Positions 52,178 to 63,851 of a stretch of DNA of 64,000 bases are shown here, one piece after another. The position numbers and the translations under genes were made by a program. Numbering within the stretch: the stretch's first letter is position 1; every line of letters starts with the position of its first letter. Source of the stretch: Pascua guehoae (taxonomy: Eukaryota > Basidiomycota > Tremellomycetes > Trichosporonales > Trichosporonaceae). The stretch covers positions 929,679 through 993,678 of the forward strand of contig BCJX01000008.1 in assembly GCA_001600415.1 (NCBI GenBank), in the 5' to 3' direction. A model generated the notes under the pieces. That model searched no databases, was not told the DNA's origin, and saw only the letters and a list, made by a program, of their open reading frames with translations.

Positions 52178-53977
52178 TCACTCGGCAAAGGTCCACTCCT
52201 TGATGTAGCGCTCTGAATGTCAGCAAGGAATGAGGAGAGGGGAGGGGACGGGGTATCACTCACGCCCGTTGTCGGTACCGCCGCTCCAGCACAGCTTTTG
52301 ATCGCTCATGTGCAGCCACGAGTTGAGGTTGGCTTGCTCCATATCCCGGGTGCCCTTGAGGACCAATGTTTGCAATATCTTGGGCGGCCGCTTTTCGGCC
52401 TCGCTTATCGCCTCGAACTGACGTGCATCCACGACCACGGTCGCGGGGGGCTATGGTTTGGGTTAGCTTTTGCTTTTGAGAGATGAACAAGGCAAAAAAA
52501 TAAACTGCAAACAAACAGACTTGGCAACTTACCCCTGTCCTGCCCCGTACAGTCAAGGCGAGACGGTGGCCATGGGTTGTAATGTCCTGGATGCGAGTGT
52601 CGTTGAGGCTCGAGCCAAAGTCGAACATGCAAATGACCGCTCGGGTCACAAAGTATCGGGCTCCGGTGTCGTCGTGGGGGCGATAGGTTACAAATCTGAG
52701 CACGTCACGATAGTCGGGGATGATGGCGAATCCGGTGCCAAAGCAGATGACGAGGTGCGAGTCGGTAAACACGATACTAGACGAGTGTCAGGGGGGGGCT
52801 TGGGTGCTGCCTCTGTTTTCTTTCTTGCTTTGTTGTTGCCTGGTCCAGGCAGGTAAACCTACTTTGTGAGGAAACTCGTGCCCTTGCCCGTTTGTGACTG
52901 CACCAACATGCGGCTGACGGCACGCGAAGCCAAGGGCTGCGACTCGACGACGACACTTTGTCCAGAGGACGGGTCGCCGTTGAGCGTGCCGAGCGCGTCG
53001 GCAAGCTTGATCTTGTAGCCCAGCTGGAAGGGATGGTACAGAAAGCGCACGTCCATAAGGACAAAGTCGGTCACGAGAATTTGCAAACGTTCACTAAGCG
53101 GCGAAAAGAGATAGATGTGTTCCCCATCGGTCCGGATCAGAGGCTTGGGCGGGAACGACTTTGGCTACAAGACTCGTCAGCTACCTCCCGACTTGATTGA
53201 TTGTTGTGAAAAAACAGGGCAACAAGCTCGCAGCACGTACACGGCGGTCAGGGTATGCCTCACAGAGGTATCCAGAAGTGTCAATGGGGAAAATGTTTTC
53301 GACCGCCCTTTCTTCCTCGAGATGGCAGAAGTAGCAAATCTCATTTTCAATTGCAGCGAGGACTGGGCCTGGGCTCGTGTTGCCGCCGGGCTTGAGAAAA
53401 ATCACTGCGTCGCGGCAGTTCTGCAGCCAATCTGGCTGTGAGACAAATTCCAGACTTCCCCTCGTCAGAGTAAACTTGTAGCCCGGACGGCTCATCGCCG
53501 ACGGGCTGCCCGTGCGCCACACCTGACCACGGGCGTCGGAACCCGCCTCTGGATTGTTTGCTTTGGCGTTAGCCCTGTAACAGTAGTGTCTAATGTCCAT
53601 CTTCTTTTGTTTTCCCTCGTTTTGTTGATCCAGCTGTACTTGTACTCACCACCCAGAAACACGACGTAGCCTGCGCCATAGACCACCCTGGCACAGTCGG
53701 GATTCAGCTGCCTGAGCGCCTTGGACGTCTGGCTCTCGACAGGCACCTCGGAAGGGTCGCCTGCAGAGGGCTCGGTCCACTCGAGGCAGTCGTCGTCATC
53801 GAGGAGCTGCCCGCCCCAGCGGCCAGACGCGGCGGAAAAGGTGGCCTCCTTGGCAGTGCAGGGGCGCTGAGCCCAGGGGTCGCTCATTCCCTCGCTGGGC
53901 AGCTGGACATTGTTGCTGCTGCTGTTTGAGGATTTCTCGCCAAGCTTGCTGAACAGCTTGCTGAGTCGCTTGGACAT
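52178..53977 (-). CDS. Unrecognised 479-aa fungal protein
   Basis: Six exons (53977-53640, 53574-53241, 53164-52863, 52776-52533, 52450-52264, 52212-52178) join in frame. The exon 1/2 junction is ambiguous because the best-looking GTGAGT donor (53649) breaks frame while GTACAG ten bases on keeps it. The N-terminus MSKRLSKLFSKLGEKSS is a basic amphipathic helix followed by a Ser/Asn-rich stretch, suggesting membrane-surface contact. The body is rich in beta strands: VVYGAGYVVFLGG, YKFTLTRGSLEFV, HIYLFSPLSERLQILVTDF, SFLTNIVFTDSHLVICFGTG, HGHRLALTVRGRTG. No catalytic motif or transmembrane segment is evident and I cannot name a family. A TATA-like element lies about 85 bases upstream. Confidence 0.7.
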
Positions 53978-54060
53978 GGGTGACGTCTTATTCTTGATGG
54001 TGCAGAGGGTGGGTTGTGAGTGAGTAAGAGTAAAGAAAGAGATGGCAGGGGGGCGGGGCC

Positions 54061-54080
54061 CATATGTATATATTGTATAG
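54061..54080 (-). promoter_or_regulatory. TATA-like element of the 479-aa protein gene
   Basis: AT-rich block reading ACAATATATACATATG on the minus strand, about 85 bases upstream of the ATG at 53977. Confidence 0.5.
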
Positions 54081-55670
54081 GCGTCTGTGCGTCTGTGCGT
54101 CTGTGTACCAACCGCCATTGCTGTCCTAGGTTGAGCTGTTGTGCTTTGGTTTGTGCTTGGCTTGGCAAGGCTGTGCTGGTGCTGGTGCTTTTGATTCCTG
54201 GGGGTGCGCGAAACAAGCAATGCGCCATGACCCTCGCGTAACGCACAGACCCCCACGCCAGTGAGTCTTGGCAACAGAATCGATAAACTGTACTGCCAAA
54301 CAAACGCGCTTCAGTACTCCAGTGTCGCATGTTGCATGTTGCAGATATGGAACATTGGCAGCGCCGACCCCACCACATGGCACACTGTACCACCCAAAGC
54401 CTTGTTTCGGCTGGCTGCTGCAAAGCGCATCACCAGTCGCACGGGGCCCACAGGACGGGCCTGTACCGTATACGACCCCGACCGGAGTCGCTGTCTGAGA
54501 CTGAGTTAGTGATGCTGGAGGCAAGGTGAGCTCTGCTGGCTCTGACTGCCCGAGGTGCAGGCCACGCGGTGGGCACCAACCTGGGTTCCTTGCTCGCCAA
54601 TGGGAACCAGACTGGACTTGAAAGCAGGAGCAACTTCTGAAAATGGCAGGAAAAGCTCAGCTCTCACCGCATTGCTCACGAGCCTGGGCATTGATCAAGG
54701 CCCCAAACAAGCGTGGGAATTGTCTGCAGAAGCACAGCTAGGCGCAGAAGCATATTGCTGAATGCCTGTGACTACTCGTAAGTCGCTGTTGCTTTCAAGT
54801 CCAGTCGGTAACTGGAGCGAAACCATACCCAGCTTGGGAGACGAGCACAGCGACGGCGAGTGTCCTAGTCGCAGCCTCGCGGGTAGCAGCCTCACGCTCA
54901 CACTCGGCCTCCAAGACGCTGGGAGGCACCGATCCGGGTCATGGTCGGGTCCGAGGCTGTTTAGATGGAGACACTATACAGTATGTGTAGGACCACTGCG
55001 TCATCCTATTCTGTCGCGAAACAAATGCACAAATGCAGATCATGTGGATCTGCCAGGCCTCTTGCCCCCGCTCCGCCGCGGTCGGTCATGTGCATCTGGC
55101 GTCACACCCGATGTGATCGGGATATCACCCCAGCAAGAGCACAAGCTCAAGCACCCAATCTGGTCGTGCCCGTCGTGCGCAGCAGGCAGACCACCAATGC
55201 GATCGTGAGAGCGCGCGCGAGCGATTTCTGCCGAACATGCAGCGGATCATTGTCGAGTCCAACGACGTGCAGTGTACTGTACCGTGTCGTGTCGGCTTTC
55301 ACGCACGCTGCTGTTTATCTACAATGGTACCGTGCCTCCCGTGTGCGGCGGGTGTTGCTGGAGTGAGGCTGATAAGGCACGAGACGCGCTGTGGCTGGCT
55401 GGCTGGTCGGGGGCTGATGACGCTTATCTCCGGTGGAGGCCGTGTGTGGTGTGTGTATTCCGTCCTGTTCGGCCCCCATATCCCATGTCGCCACCCGCCA
55501 TTCATTCGTCTCCGATGTCATCGGGTCAACATCACATGCACAACTGCTGCACTCATCCGCTCCCGACGCGTTGTGCCCCAGCAGCTAGCTCCCATGCAAC
55601 GTCAGCTACTTATAATCCCCGCACATGAGCTCTCAGCGCCACCAACTCTCTCTCCAGCTCCCACCTAGCG

Positions 55671-55678
55671 ATATATAC
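55671..55678 (+). promoter_or_regulatory. TATA box of the XanA-like gene
   Basis: GATATATAC 60-70 bases upstream of the start ATG at 55739. Confidence 0.5.
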
Positions 55679-55738
55679 CAGTCACTGCTCACCGCTCCAC
55701 CCCCTCTCTTCCCATCCACCCCCAACCCCACGCCCACA

Positions 55739-58300
55739 ATGTCGACAACCACCACAACAGCCCCGCCCGCCACGCTCCCAGTGACCCCCACGGCGTCGCT
55801 CAAGTTCTCCCCGCTCGTCCCGTCGCCCAACGCCGACCCAAAGTACTTTGGCTCCTTTGGCAGGCAGGTCGAGGGGTACGACCCGGCAAACGTGACGGAT
55901 GCGCAGAGGGAGGAGATTATGGACGCGCTGTATCGTGTGAGTCGGACGTGGGGTGACGGTGGATGAGGGAAGGTGGCGGTGAGGGCGGATGGGGAGCTGA
56001 AGGGGGAGGTGGTGGAGAACGCTCTACACGGGTGCGGAGACAAGACGAGGAGAGTGGTGCGGAACCGAGCGGGCGGAGACGAGCGGAGACGATCAGTGGC
56101 GAGCAGAGACGAGTGGCGAGCCTGGATCATAGACGGGTGGACGATCCACGCGGAGTCAGGCGGAGACGCCAAGCGGAGACGAGCCGCCCCACACACCCGC
56201 CTCAGTGCCACCGATGGACTAGCACCAGTACTGACGGCAGCACCAAGTCCTCGTCTTCCACAACGTAAAGGTCACGCCCAAGCAGCAGTTTGAACTCACA
56301 CACGTACGTACGAGATCCCCCCTGGGCCGCTCGCCTCCGCCGGGGTGCTGCCGGGACTGCCGCCGGAGTCCGACGACGGCGCGGATGGAGCACATTAGAT
56401 CTGTTCCCAGCGGCCCGGGGTAGTCACCTCGCCAACAGCCCTCTAGCAGCTATGACCGGAATCCCAACCCACATCCCAACCACAACCCACCCCCCTGTCC
56501 TCTCGCCAACTACACCCAGTCGAAACACTCCCCCCAACCACCACTGACACCACAGATGTTCGACCCCTCGGCCAACACGTACGGGCACGGCAACAACAAG
56601 ACGGGCAAGGAGACAAAGTCGATTCTCCACCCCGACCTCAAGACGATCCCGCACCAGCCCGAGGTGCAGCTCATTGGCAATGGAAAGGTGCCCGGTGTGT
56701 ACGAGGGGTTGACCGAGGTGAGTGCCGCAGGTGCGAGTACTGGGTGTAGATGGGCATGTGCACTGCGACATTGGTATGCCGGGGGACGTGGACAAACAAA
56801 AACTCGTGCCATGGCCGACCGGTATTCCTGGACATGTCGACGGGTATGAGCTCGTGTGGCTGTGGTCAGCATTCCTGGACATGGGTTTTGCGGGGCCTGA
56901 AGCGCCTTGCCTCCGGGGACATGTAGTGACCACTCTGACACTCGGCCCGCTCCTCTGGCGAATCGCCCCAACACACCCTCCTACCAACCCCCCTACCCCA
57001 CCCACCCACTCACACCCAGCCCGTCCTCAAACACCCGCACCACAAGACCTTCCACGGCTCCGCCGTCAGCGACGCCGACGAAGCCCTGGGCTACACACGC
57101 TTCTACCGCTGGCACATTGACGCGGCGCTCTACAAGCTCTCCCCACCAAAGGTCACGACGCTGCACGCCATCAGCGTGCCCCAGGGCGAGTGGCAGACTA
57201 TTCGGTACGATGACGGCACGGGCGACGAGTTCAAGTTGCCCAAGGGCAGCACGGTTTGTGAGTTGGGCATTCTGGCGGGGGTGGCTAGTAGAGAGTGGTC
57301 ATGCGGTTGAGGTTGTGGGCTGGCTACGGACCACCGGCTGGCTCCGCACTGCCTGTGGACTGCGAGCTGGCTGCGAGGTGCGAGTTTGTTGCGGGCCACG
57401 GCCTGGCGTTCTACTATCTGTCTGCGGCTACGAGGTCCCTCTGAACTGGCGTGTGTGCAACGTTGGGGCTGTGGCAAGTGCCAGGCCTCTCTTCTGGAAG
57501 TCCTCCTCCGCAATATCTTGTTCCCACAAGATTCTACTACTGGGACAAATCCTTCAAGCCGAGGATCCTGGCCGCTCCTGGCCACTGGACCGGCAGAGTT
57601 TGAGACGGAGCAGAGCGTGTTCTGCCCAAATACCAGGTTCCTTACCCTCCCCTCCCCCATTCCCCCTTCCCCCCCCCCCGAGACGCCCCACTAACCACCC
57701 ACAGTCGTCTCGGGCGAGACCATGTTCGACGTCCTCCCCGCCGACCTCAAATCACTCGCGGTCCGCACGCGCGTTCGCTACGCCCCCCACCCGTACGTGT
57801 GGATGACACCGGCGCACGCCCACCCGACGGGCCTGGGCATCCTGAACGAGGGCCTGGAGCGTGACCTGTCCGAGCTGCCAGAGTGGCGCGAGGAAGACGT
57901 AAAGGTGTTCCCCGTGTGCTGGAAGAACCCAGTCACGGGCAAGCTGGCCGTGCAGGTGCACCCGTGCGCGATCCAGGCGCTCGAAATCGACCCCCTCCCG
58001 GCGTCCGCAGACGCAGCGACGCGCGCGTCAGCGCTCTACCCCGACGGCGCGCGCATCGACGACCTCAAGCAGGCCCGCGAACTCATCTACCGCATCCAGC
58101 GCCCGGGCATCGCGCCACACCTCGTCCACGCCGTCGACTGGAAGGAGGGCGACCTCGTCATCTTCCACAACCGCGGCGTCCTCCACTCGGTCACGGGCGC
58201 GTTTGCACCAGACGAACTGCGCATGTTCCACCAGTGCAACCTCGCCGCGTCGGCGGATCCCGTCGGGCCCGATGCCGCCGACGTGCAGAAGTATGCGTGA
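55739..58300 (+). CDS. xanA-like: TauD/TfdA-family 2-oxoglutarate dioxygenase, probably xanthine dioxygenase-like
   Basis: Fe(II)/2-oxoglutarate-dependent oxygenase. Exons 55739-55936, 56241-56303, 56556-56717, 57020-57257 and 57705-58300 give 418 aa in frame. The facial triad is His173-x-Asp175 (RFYRWHIDAAL) with distal His381 (NRGVLHS), and Arg393 is the likely 2-oxoglutarate-binding Arg. PPKVTTLHAISVP, RYDDGTGDEF, YAPHPYVWMTPAHAHPTGLG, VCWKNPVTGKLAVQVHPCA and RPGIAPHLVHAVDWKEGDLVIFHNRG match, as I remember it, the fungal XanA group, which oxidises xanthine to uric acid without molybdenum. Broader TfdA-type substrates cannot be excluded. The introns are long for this window (252-447 nt). 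If XanA, it serves purine nitrogen use rather than aromatic catabolism. Confidence 0.8.
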
Positions 58301-58662
58301 GAGGTGCCGGAAGTGGGACGGAAGTGGGGTGAGGGAGAGGAACGGCAGAGGCGATACGGCGGCGACAAGGTGGGGCGTGGTGAAACGGAAGCGACCCACC
58401 GGCGCGAGCCAGACACGAACAAGTCGAATTCCAGGAGTAGCGTCTCAGTTGTACAAGGACAGTGGGCGATGCAGGGCATGTAACCACAATGATCAGCAGA
58501 TTTCATGGGTGCAGTACAGGACAAGGTGTTGGCGTGGGTAGGCAGGGGTATTTCTTACCCAAATTCCTAGGCCGGGCGGTGCCCAGAACACTCTGGCCAG
58601 GGGGCCAGGGCCAACAGGCGCTGTTCAGTGTACATGAGTCGCGGGCACTATCGTAAAGGCTA

Positions 58663-58810
58663 TCCTGGAAGGCCGTTGTGGAAGCCCGTCATGAAAGGTC
58701 GTCAATGGCCGTCATGGAAGGCTCTTGTGCAAGGCCATCGCAAGGGCCGTCGTGAAAGGTCGCTGCGATGGGCCGTCGCGAAAGGTCACTGCGATGGGCC
58801 GTCGAAAGGC
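58663..58810. repeat. GGCCGTC-GAAAGGTC minisatellite
   Basis: Eight or so degenerate copies of a 15-25-bp unit around GGCCGTCGTGAAAGGTCGCT just downstream of the XanA-like gene. Confidence 0.85.
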
Positions 58811-59049
58811 CACCGTGGGGATCGCAGCCCACCCCGGGAGCTCGTACGGCCAACACTTCGAGTCGCCACCACACCAAGCCCCACCAGGCTCCCCCGCCTC
58901 TACCAACTCTCCCTTACCCCCACAATCGTCCACGACCAAAGTCGCGCAATCGGTCTCAGCACTCACCCCAACCGACCTCCGCCCGATTTCCTACTCAAAG
59001 ACTTGACCAACCAAGGAATCCAACAAAGTACAGCCACTATCCCCTGCGC

Positions 59050-59640
59050 GCTTCCCCACGCCCTCGGATCCCACACCGCCATTCGGCCAACCGCCAACGA
59101 GGCATAAACGAAGCGACAGAAACGGCCCGTTAAAGCCGGCGGCCGTTCAGAAAGACCGCCACACCGCGAGCTTCGGTGCGGCGTCATACCCAGCCATTCG
59201 CCCGGTTCCGCAACGAGGCTAAAAAAGAGACAAGCGCAGGGATATCGGGGCACGCAAATCCAGCTGCAGGCCTCAAAGGGCCAGGCTCGCCACTTTTCGT
59301 TCCTGTAAGCTTGCTGGAGGGTAGCACCTGGGCGGCTGACGAGCGAGGATTTTTTTGTAAATGCCCCGCAGACGGGAATCTCACAAAGCTCACAAAGAGG
59401 CGCGTAGCCTAGCGTGTACAGTATCGTTTGGGCAGCGAGAAAAGTATCGCCTTGCGCCCCCGTTCCTTTTCACTGGACAGGGTGTATCCCGTTGCTGCTT
59501 CCTCATGCCCTCGCTTCCCATACGCCGCCAAACCCTGGGCATTCCAATGGCTCATAATAAACGAGGAAACGGCCCTTTAAAGCGGCCGGCGGTCGGAACA
59601 AGTATCACACCCCAAGCTTCCGAGCGAGATCATATCCATA
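59050..59640. repeat. Degenerate direct duplication, about 460 bp apart
   Basis: The stretch near 59050-59150 (CCACGCCCTCGGATCCCACACCGCC, later AAACGGCCCGTTAAAG) reappears diverged near 59507-59600 (CATGCCCTCGCTTCCCATACGCCGCC, later AAACGGCCCTTTAAAG). Confidence 0.6.
59221..59308. mobile_element. MITE-like foldback element, diverged copy
   Basis: Left end AAAAAAGAGACAAGCGCAGGG, core GGGATATCGGGGCACGCA, right end GCCACTTTTCGTTCCT. It shares core and ends with the 61.1-kb element. Confidence 0.45.
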
Positions 59641-60899
59641 ACGTACCCGTTGGGCGACGGCAGGACAGCTGGCTGACCAGGCCGTGTAAATGGCCGGTAG
59701 AAGAGTCTGACAAAGGCACGCACGATATTTCACCCCAGTTCAATGTGGCAGGTATGGTAGTCTTGCTGCTCTTGGCGCACCTGTACAACATGTGCAAAGT
59801 GAGAAAAGAGCCGCCTCGGACTGGTGACCAGACGAGGAGCATATGTCGTTGGCTGTTGGGGGTTTATCCCTGCAAGATCAAATGGACAATCGACGAAGGG
59901 CGAGGCAGCACATGCGACGAGGGCAACAAAGACGTGCTCAACAGGGCCAAGACCCCTCCTCCGTCTCTTCCCGGCGGCCGCCACGGTCTCCCGCTTGCAT
60001 ATCATCAGCGACATCGTTGGTGAAACGGTATCTCGAGACCTCCCTGGCCGCCTTCGATCACTGGCGTCGTGTCCTCGACGCCTCGGTATACGGCCACTTC
60101 CTCAACGCCACCTCATGTGCTCTGCTAGCGCGGAGGTGTCCAGCACCGCCGAAGCTCCTTGTTCGGCACTCTATGTCCTATATCCTCGCGATGCGGCACT
60201 GAGTGCCTCCTCGCCACCTTCTCTGTACTCTCTAGTCTCCCTTGTACCCTGGACCTATGCAAAATGCCACTTTGCCATAGTGGCGGCAGGAGTTCGACTC
60301 TCCTACGATGTAGTGCTCTCCCAGACAAGCTCCTGGTGTTAGTATTTTTGGCATGGACCACAGTCGGCCGAGCAGAGAACGAGCGCGACTCGGTGGTGAA
60401 CTCGTGTGGCTGCGGCAATGTGGTCTGGTGGGACATTCCCCGGGCCGCAACATACGCGACAAGGCGACAGGCCCCAGAATACACGAGCTGTGAGCACGGC
60501 GGTTCGGCATCCCCCGCGACCCAGGTATGGCGTCTGGCCGACCAGGGCGGAGCTGTGGTAGTGGCGTAGCCTGTAAAAATCCTGCACAGGTCCGCAGAGT
60601 ATGAAGTCCGACATCGGCTCGCGGCGCGGGGACCGAGGCATGTACGGGTAGTTGTTCGCCTCTGCTAGGTTAAACGCTCGAGGCGTCGCCCTATGCCTCA
60701 CGAGCGTTTGTCATCTGTATCGTGTCGATACCTTTGAGCCTCGACACAGCCCCATAGGACCTGTGGCTGCTACAGAGGGCAAAAGACCGTTCGGCGGGGT
60801 GAGATTTGTCTTGCGCTGCCGAACGCATCTCAGTCCCGGCCCAAAGCTCCATACGGCCTCCCTGCCCCACAGTCCTTGACGCTCTGGAGCATGTTAAAA

Positions 60900-60992
60900 G
60901 TTAAGGAACAAGTGGCGCAGGGTGAGACCTGCTCTTGCAAGTCCGCAGCTGCTCAGCACATGCCCCGGCCCGCCGTGTCATCGTTCCTTTAC
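60900..60992. mobile_element. MITE-like foldback element, diverged copy
   Basis: Left end GTTAAGGAACAAGTGGCGCAGGG; right end TCGTTCCTTTAC, whose complement GTAAAGGAACGA matches the left end imperfectly. Related to the 61.1-kb element. Confidence 0.5.
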
Positions 60993-61090
60993 CTTGCATG
61001 CTGCTGAGGTGCTGAAAAGAACGTTCGGCGGCGCGAGACAGCTCCACCCTGCCCCACTCACGCTCCCTTTCGACAACGTCTCTACAGAGG

Positions 61091-61217
61091 GTGTCAAAAA
61101 GGAACGAGAAAGGCGCAGGGATGTCGAGGCATGCAGACGTTGAGCGGCTGCAGACATGCAGACCTTGCAAGAGTCGGCCAGTCTCGCCCTGCGCCACTAG
61201 TCGTTCCTTTTTGACAC
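61091..61217. mobile_element. MITE-like foldback element, best copy
   Basis: 127 bp bounded by a perfect 17-bp inverted repeat, GTGTCAAAAAGGAACGA on the left and its complement on the right, with pairing extended by GGCGCAGGG/CCCTGCGCC. A solo half-copy (GTGTCAAAGGAACGACAAGT) follows at 61238-61257. No coding capacity. Confidence 0.65.
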
Positions 61218-61499
61218 TGGCTGTACACTGCAGGAAGGTGTCAAAGGAACGACAAGTGGGGTGAGACTCGGCTCACCCGCATGCCCCCGCATCTCGGCCA
61301 TTCTCCTCCCTTCGACACCTGTACGTGCGCCGGCAAGCGCGGCTGAATCGTGGCTCGGAATGTGGAATGTGACTACTAACCCACTCGCCGGAGGGGTACG
61401 CCACGGCACAAGTATGGTATCCACCATTGTGGCAATGTGGCTGGTCGTTGCAAGCGAGCCCCAACTGTGGGCCCCGCCATGGCTCTGGCAGCACGTGAG

Positions 61500-61590
61500 T
61501 ACAACTGCAGCGTGCCTCGTTCTTGGCAAGTGGATAACAGCATGCCTCGTTGTTCGGGGATACAACTGCCGCATGCCTCGTTGCCCGCCC
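61500..61590. repeat. Tandem repeat with GCATGCCTCGTT units
   Basis: Three copies of a roughly 30-bp unit containing CAACTGC-x-GC(A)TGCCTCGTT. Confidence 0.75.
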
Positions 61591-63851
61591 TGGGGCGTCC
61601 ATCGGCGTGTGGAGCGTGGGCCGGCCTTTGTCTGGACCGACCGGGATACTAGGAACCTCGAACAAATCAAGAGGCCAAGAGGGCCAGCTAGGCGCCTCTG
61701 CACGCGGGCGGGTCAAGAGTGGCACAAATTTCGCCAAACTCAACAAGACGAGACCAGTTCAGGAGTGCCACAGGGGTCCCGCACTCACGAGAGGGCTGTT
61801 CTCCGGTTGGAAATGCCAAAGTCGGGCTGTGACTCTGCAATGTCACCAATGTGGCCGTGACAACCCAGCCTGGCGGCGCGGAATGTGCGGCCCGGTGTCA
61901 TGCGGTACAGAAGTGGAAGCGAGAGTGCAAGTGCGCTCACCTGTCCTGAAATACGCCGAGTGGAGCAGGCAAGGCAAAGCACAGTAGCTTGGCCATGGCT
62001 GGCGCTCGTTCACATACCACACCCACGGTCATGTCCGCCCACCAAGTGTCGGGCTAGCTAGCGAGCGGCCGCGAGCGGCCCACCCCGCCGAAACCGCTCA
62101 CAGTTATCTCTGCACCGATTGGGCTAGGAGGGGGGGAAGCGGTGCCCACTGTCCTCCCCATGGACCGCGCGGCCCGTGCCGTCGCGCCATTGCTGTATTC
62201 CACTCTTTTCGGGTCTGTCTTGGCCCCGGCCATGTTGGTGATTGAATTGGATGAGGGTGGTTGTATATGCGGGTTGCGGCGAGGACCGTGCGCAGATGAA
62301 ACACCACGGGGGCCAGTAAGAATTCGCCTCGTGCAGGCGGTCGGGATATTCTATTCGGCACCGCCAAAGGGGTCAGGGTGGAGGTAAGAGGTAAGAGGGG
62401 CAAGGAGGATGCTGGGATGGTGCAGTTGATGGTTCGTTATCGCGGTGCATGAGGCTTGACTACATGTGGCCGATTCTCTGACCCAAGCATGTAGCGGCCG
62501 GGTTTCTTGTTATTGTTATTGTTGTTGACCCCAGATGCTTTTTTTTTAACCTTTTTGCAGGCACGCGTGTAATGTGCTGTATTGTACCTGACGTGACGAC
62601 GCGTAAGATAACGTTACCTCGATGATCAACCAAAACTCTACTCTTGTCCCCCAACAGCGATCAAACTTCGATCACATCTCTATTGTTTTTGCCCATCCTC
62701 GGCGTCCAAATAGAATGAAATAGGATGTCTCAGAACATGCATACAGCACGACCCCGACGTCGTGCCATGTAGACCACTAGGCTGTGCATGAGACGGAGCG
62801 AGTCGGATGGGAATGGGTTTCGAACTGAATCGTCGCTACGGTCGCTACCGATCTAATCCGCGGGGACTGCCGATGGGGGTGGTGGATATGGAGTGGGTTT
62901 AATAAAACAAGGGTCAGTCTGTCGGTCAGCACATACTGTAGTCTGCCAGTCTGAATGTCAACAACGCTGCCGCATGCCGCGGGCCGTCTTGTTCCGTTTG
63001 CATGGTACGTTGCTCCTGCCTGGCCCGTTCGGTTCTGTTGGATCTCGTCGTCGTCGCCTTGACCTGGGCGTCTGTTCTTTGTGGTCTGGCCTGTACGGGT
63101 GGGTGGTACCTTTTGCGTTCAACCCTAGAATCCACACTAGCAAGCCTCGTATTCTTATCCATCTCGTTTCCATTCCACCCACCCACCGCCCCTTTGAAAG
63201 CCACGGCTTTGGACTACTGTAGTCTGTACTGTAGCGTTGGAATACCTACTCGCGGTCTTTCACGATCCAACGGCCGCCACCGGTCGCCCAATCACCCAAT
63301 CTAGCACGTCTTTTGGGCCCGTTCGTTCCTGAACCCCTCCCCTGCCCCTGCCCCCCCCCGTTTAGCCTCTGACATCGTGGGCAATCAGACCCAGACGGGC
63401 AGGCGGCGACAGAGGCTATCCCATCCGAGGCAATTCATCCAACATCGCCCACCCAAGCCCAGCACCCCCACACCACACCCAGCCAAGCGACTCGGCATCA
63501 ACGGCGCAGTAGAGGAGACACTCGTAGTACGCACGCAGCCGGGCGCCTTGCAACATGACGCAACAATCACAAACTCTTGCTCGCCATCGTCCATCCACTT
63601 GTCCACCACATCAACCACAACGCCGCCCTCGCCCTCTGCCACTCGCCATACCCTCTACACCCAACACCACCACCACCCCATTCCACTCTACATCTCCCGA
63701 TCAACGCCTCGTCGTCTATCTCACCCGTTCATCGTACGAATCCCCTTCGCCCCTCTTGCACAACCACCCACTCGCCAGCCCCGACGACGCGCATGCATCG
63801 CCGCTAGCCAACCGCCCCGTCTCTTCGCGCCTTCCCCGCCCACCCTCCAGC

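Larger units (their letters stand above)
53978..55738. other. Divergent intergenic region
   Basis: 1.76 kb between two divergent genes, with TATA elements near each end. A CGTCTGTG triplication lies at about 54087-54107. No gene recognised. Confidence 0.5.
58301..63851. other. 5.5-kb gene-poor, repeat-rich interval
   Basis: No gene could be supported. The interval carries a GGCCGTC minisatellite, at least three small foldback elements, a degenerate duplication about 460 bases apart and other short repeats, all listed separately. Open frames of up to 220 codons (such as 59361-60023) run through repeats and lack protein character. It looks like decayed mobile DNA. Confidence 0.5.

Noticed and set aside
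59361..60023. 220-codon open frame with one hydrophobic segment
   Set aside because: Overlaps degenerate repeats, no family resemblance and no splice or promoter support.
60265..60308. tRNA-like T arm (AGGAG-TTCGACT-CTCCT)
   Set aside because: The T arm is perfect, but the 5' acceptor partner of ACGATGT and a 7-base anticodon loop are missing within a plausible distance.
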